Shown one piece after another: positions 62,082 through 64,000 of a stretch of 64,000 bases of DNA. The notes under the pieces were generated by a model, which saw only the letters and a program-made list of their open reading frames with translations, was not told where the DNA came from and did no database searches. Origin of the DNA: Spongiibacter nanhainus (lineage in GTDB: Bacteria > Pseudomonadota > Gammaproteobacteria > Pseudomonadales > Spongiibacteraceae); NCBI RefSeq assembly GCF_016132545.1, contig NZ_CP066167.1:2321001-2385000 (forward strand). The letters are read 5' to 3'. The stretch's first letter is position 1; each line of letters opens with the position of its first letter. The position numbers and the translations under genes were made by a program.

Positions 62082-62724
62082 GGTGCCGGTCCTGGGGTTT
62101 TTCCAGGTGTGGCACCCCGTTAAAGCTATTGAGTTTAAAGCGCTGTTTTTTGGCAAAATATCGACTGATGCCCGTGTTGCGTGCCTGTAAATTCAGTTCC
62201 ACCATGGTGGCCACGTCCACGCCCAATACCCGGCGCAAAATAGCGCTGCTGGCGCCGCCCGATGTCACCACCAGTACTTTGCCACTGGGCTGTGAGATTG
62301 CTTCCATGGTGTCGATTACCCGGCCCTCAAACTGGGCCCAAGTCTCGCTGACGCCGTCGATCTCGTCCCGGTTCCAGGCAATGAGCACGTCCCGCAGGCA
62401 ACGATAAAAGGCCCTGGGGTCGCTGCGGTCCACTTCCAGCCCCTGCTGCGGTACATAGAGGTCCAGCAAGGCGTGAAAGTCATATTCGTTGAGGCCCGGT
62501 AACTCCGTTGCTGAGGGCGTAGCGGGCAGGACATCCCGAACCCCCGCCAGTGTCTCCCGGTGCCGGCGCATGGTGCCGTTAAACGTGGCATCAAACTCCA
62601 GGCCGATACTGCGAAAGTACTCGCCTAAGAGGCGTGCCTGCTCCCAACCCACGTCGGTCAGCCGATCGTAATTATCGGTGCCAAACGCCGCCTGCCCGTG
62701 CCTTACTACATAAATTTCAGCCAT
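62065..62724 (-). CDS. Histidine phosphatase (phosphoglycerate mutase-like)
   Basis: A 219-residue protein with the phospho-His motif VVRHGQA at residues 6-12, the Arg in TFNGTMRRHRET and a second His in LVVTSGGASSAILR, where the usual G-H is S-G, so the second catalytic His of the common LVVxHGG stretch is missing from this place. The fold is otherwise clear. It may act on a small phospho-compound made by the kinase two genes on, but this is inference. It leads the phosphatase-ACAD-kinase run, and its stop lies in 17-bp repeats. Confidence 0.88.
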   Translation of the reverse strand: MAEIYVVRHGQAAFGTDNYDRLTDVGWEQARLLGEYFRSIGLEFDATFNGTMRRHRETLAGVRDVLPATPSATELPGLNEYDFHALLDLYVPQQGLEVDRSDPRAFYRCLRDVLIAWNRDEIDGVSETWAQFEGRVIDTMEAISQPSGKVLVVTSGGASSAILRRVLGVDVATMVELNLQARNTGISRYFAKKQRFKLNSFNGVPHLEKPQDRHLITYT

Positions 62725-62879
62725 CTTTACTCTGGTTCACTCCGGTTTGCTCCGGCGCTACTGCGGCGCTCTACCCTACTGACGCCAGTCTAGCCCCAGG
62801 CCTGGAATTAGTTAAATTTATTTTTGTTATGTAAAATCATCAATGAAATTTATACTTCCTTTTGGCCCGAGGGCGTACC

Positions 62880-63779
62880 GTGAATCTGTCCCGTATCGAT
62901 CTCAATCTGTTTGTGGTGTTCGACGCCATCTACAGCCAGCAAAGCCTGACCCGGGCCGCAGAAGTACTCAGTGTGACCCAGCCCGCCGTGAGCAACGCCT
63001 TGGGGCGCTTGCGTCAACACCTGGGAGATCCCTTGTTTATTCGCAGCGGCAAGGGTATGAGCCCCACCCCTCTGGCCCGGCAGCTTATTGAGCCGGTGCG
63101 GGAAGCCCTCAATGGCCTGGAAACCTGCGTACAGGAACGCCAGCAGTTTGATCCAGCCAGCGCCCGGCAGACACTGCGCCTTCACGCCACCGAACACGCG
63201 GAAATCTCCATGCTGCCAAGGCTGCTGCGGCGCCTAAGCTTGGCGGCGCCGCATATTGATCTGGAGGTCGTCTTTCACCGCCGGCGGGACATTCCATTGG
63301 AGCTGGCCAGCGGTCGCTTGCAACTGGCGGTGGACGCACCGCTGATCAACAGCCAGGATTTAGTGGAGAAGCCATTGCACCAGGACCACTACGTGTGTGT
63401 GATGGCCGCCGACAATCCCCTTGCCGACAGCGAATTCACACTGGAGCAATTTCTCACCGCCCGCCATATCCATATATCCAGTCGCTCCCGGGGCTCTGGA
63501 CACGTGGATCTGGCGCTGCGGGCCATCGGTCACCAACGGCGCATCGCGCTGCGCCTACAACACTATGCCGCCCTGCCCGCGCTGGTGGCCAACAGCGACG
63601 CCATCGCCGCGGTGCCGCTCAGTCTGGCTCAGCATTGGCCCCAGCTATGCCAGCGGGATTTGCCCTTTACCACCTCACCCATGGAGCTGAGGATGTTCTG
63701 GCACAAGAGCAGCGACCACGACCCAGTGATCAGCTGGTTGGGGGATCAGGTCGCCGCGGCTGCTACCGGCGCGGACTGA
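62880..63779 (+). CDS. LysR-family transcriptional regulator
   Basis: A 299-residue LysR regulator. I start it at the GTG at 62880 (GAGGG 7 bases before); a TTG at 62862 would add six residues. The N-terminal winged helix is plain (IDLNLFVVFDAIYSQQSLTRAAEVLSVTQPAVSNALGRLR in parts), followed by the effector domain (HIDLEVVFHRRRDIP, VMAADNPLADS). It is divergent from the histidine phosphatase-ACAD-kinase run across 155 AT-rich bp, the normal place for a LysR regulator of that operon. Its end overlaps the next gene by 34 bp. Confidence 0.92.
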   Translation: MNLSRIDLNLFVVFDAIYSQQSLTRAAEVLSVTQPAVSNALGRLRQHLGDPLFIRSGKGMSPTPLARQLIEPVREALNGLETCVQERQQFDPASARQTLRLHATEHAEISMLPRLLRRLSLAAPHIDLEVVFHRRRDIPLELASGRLQLAVDAPLINSQDLVEKPLHQDHYVCVMAADNPLADSEFTLEQFLTARHIHISSRSRGSGHVDLALRAIGHQRRIALRLQHYAALPALVANSDAIAAVPLSLAQHWPQLCQRDLPFTTSPMELRMFWHKSSDHDPVISWLGDQVAAAATGAD

Positions 63780-64000
63780 GCCTGTGGCAGTGCCTCTACG
63801 GTGACCGGCACCCCGGACATAAAGGCCTGGTTGCTGAGCTTGTCAAAACTGCCAAGTCCGCTGGGCAACAGGCGGTTTACATTGACTCCGGGATAGCGGC
63901 TGGCCACCCGCATGCCGGGGGCGCCGGCGTTACCCCAACCGTGACTCATCGCCACGGCTCCGCTGACCAAGCTGTCATCGATTCTCACCGTCGCTTCAAT
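63746..64000 (-). CDS. Molybdopterin oxidoreductase, C-terminal end (5' part outside window)
   Basis: The last 84 codons of a minus-strand gene that runs out of the window. IDDSLVSGAVAMSHGWG, then GVNVNRLL and the final SGVPVTVEALP are the usual end of the molybdopterin dinucleotide-binding domain in the DMSO reductase family (formate dehydrogenase, assimilatory nitrate reductase and similar enzymes). The substrate cannot be told from this part. Its 3' end overlaps the LysR gene by 34 bp in the opposite direction, with the Ala-rich tail falling in the overlap. Confidence 0.85.
   Translation of the reverse strand: MEATVRIDDSLVSGAVAMSHGWGNAGAPGMRVASRYPGVNVNRLLPSGLGSFDKLSNQAFMSGVPVTVEALPQAQSAPVAAAAT

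Overview
The window (64 kb, moderately high GC, almost all of it coding) looks like the chromosome of an aerobic, probably marine gammaproteobacterium. The housekeeping genes support this: the dapA-bamC-YycJ-like hydrolase-purC order, bamC, bepA, a homodimeric-type aceE with a two-lipoyl aceF, nadA and eda. The mixture of steroid-type catabolism, F420 genes and many SDRs would fit the Spongiibacteraceae/Cellvibrionales, but that placement is inference. No rRNA, tRNA or CRISPR array was seen.

Layout. 1-2.3 kb: 3' part-missing soluble chemotaxis receptor with four PAS repeats. 2.5-5.0 kb: His/Glu-rich TonB receptor of zinc-uptake type with a small His/Cys membrane protein. 5.1-8.5 kb: purC, YycJ-like MBL hydrolase, bamC, dapA. 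8.7-10.1 kb: DUF3806-like secreted protein and AEC permease. 10.2-14.0 kb: structured 148-bp repeat, an HsdA-like SDR, cofD-cofE (coenzyme F420) and another SDR. 14-16.5 kb: pyruvate kinase and an orphan barrel-like protein. 16.6-29.1 kb: a steroid A/B-ring catabolic region (kshA, hsaC, hsaA; then an SDR, hsaD, hsaE, hsaG, hsaF) around a LuxR regulator of TeiR type, an Ada-like protein, a peroxiredoxin-like protein and a lipocalin. 29.4-32.0 kb: an AT-richer accessory islet with a BrnT/BrnA toxin-antitoxin pair, a small zinc-ribbon membrane protein gene cut in two by an intact IS3-family element (3-bp target duplication visible), and an orphan membrane protein. 32.1-38.1 kb: a four-gene ATP-grasp/alpha-E/transglutaminase operon with a good sigma-54 promoter match. 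38.3-42.7 kb: aceE-aceF. 43.2-51.7 kb: M16 protease, AI-2E permease, TusA-like protein, bepA, nadA, a degenerate BLUF protein behind a CRP-like promoter, and eda. 51.9-53.4 kb: GAF and AraC proteins. 53.5-62.7 kb: beta-oxidation-type genes (nitronate monooxygenase-like, thiolase, crotonase, SDR), a ferredoxin reductase/ferredoxin pair, and an acyl-CoA dehydrogenase with an ACAD10/LvaA-like kinase and a histidine phosphatase. 62.9-64 kb: LysR regulator and the 3' end of a molybdopterin oxidoreductase.

How the parts fit. KshA (9-alpha hydroxylation), HsaA and HsaC (A-ring hydroxylation and cleavage), HsaD (C-C hydrolysis), then HsaE, HsaF and HsaG (dienoate to pyruvate and propionyl- or acetyl-CoA) form almost a whole 9,10-seco pathway; the partner reductases HsaB and KshB are not in the window. 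The 53-57 kb genes could serve later C/D-ring or side-chain steps. The points I find most worth following are the Asp-to-Glu change in the HsaD triad with exact spacing kept, the F420 genes next to a 3-alpha-HSD-like gene, the sigma-54 site before the ATP-grasp operon, the BLUF protein that has lost its photochemical Gln, the IS-split zinc-ribbon gene that can be rebuilt to the base, and a recurring pattern of short (13-17 bp) tandem repeats just after stop codons between co-directional genes.
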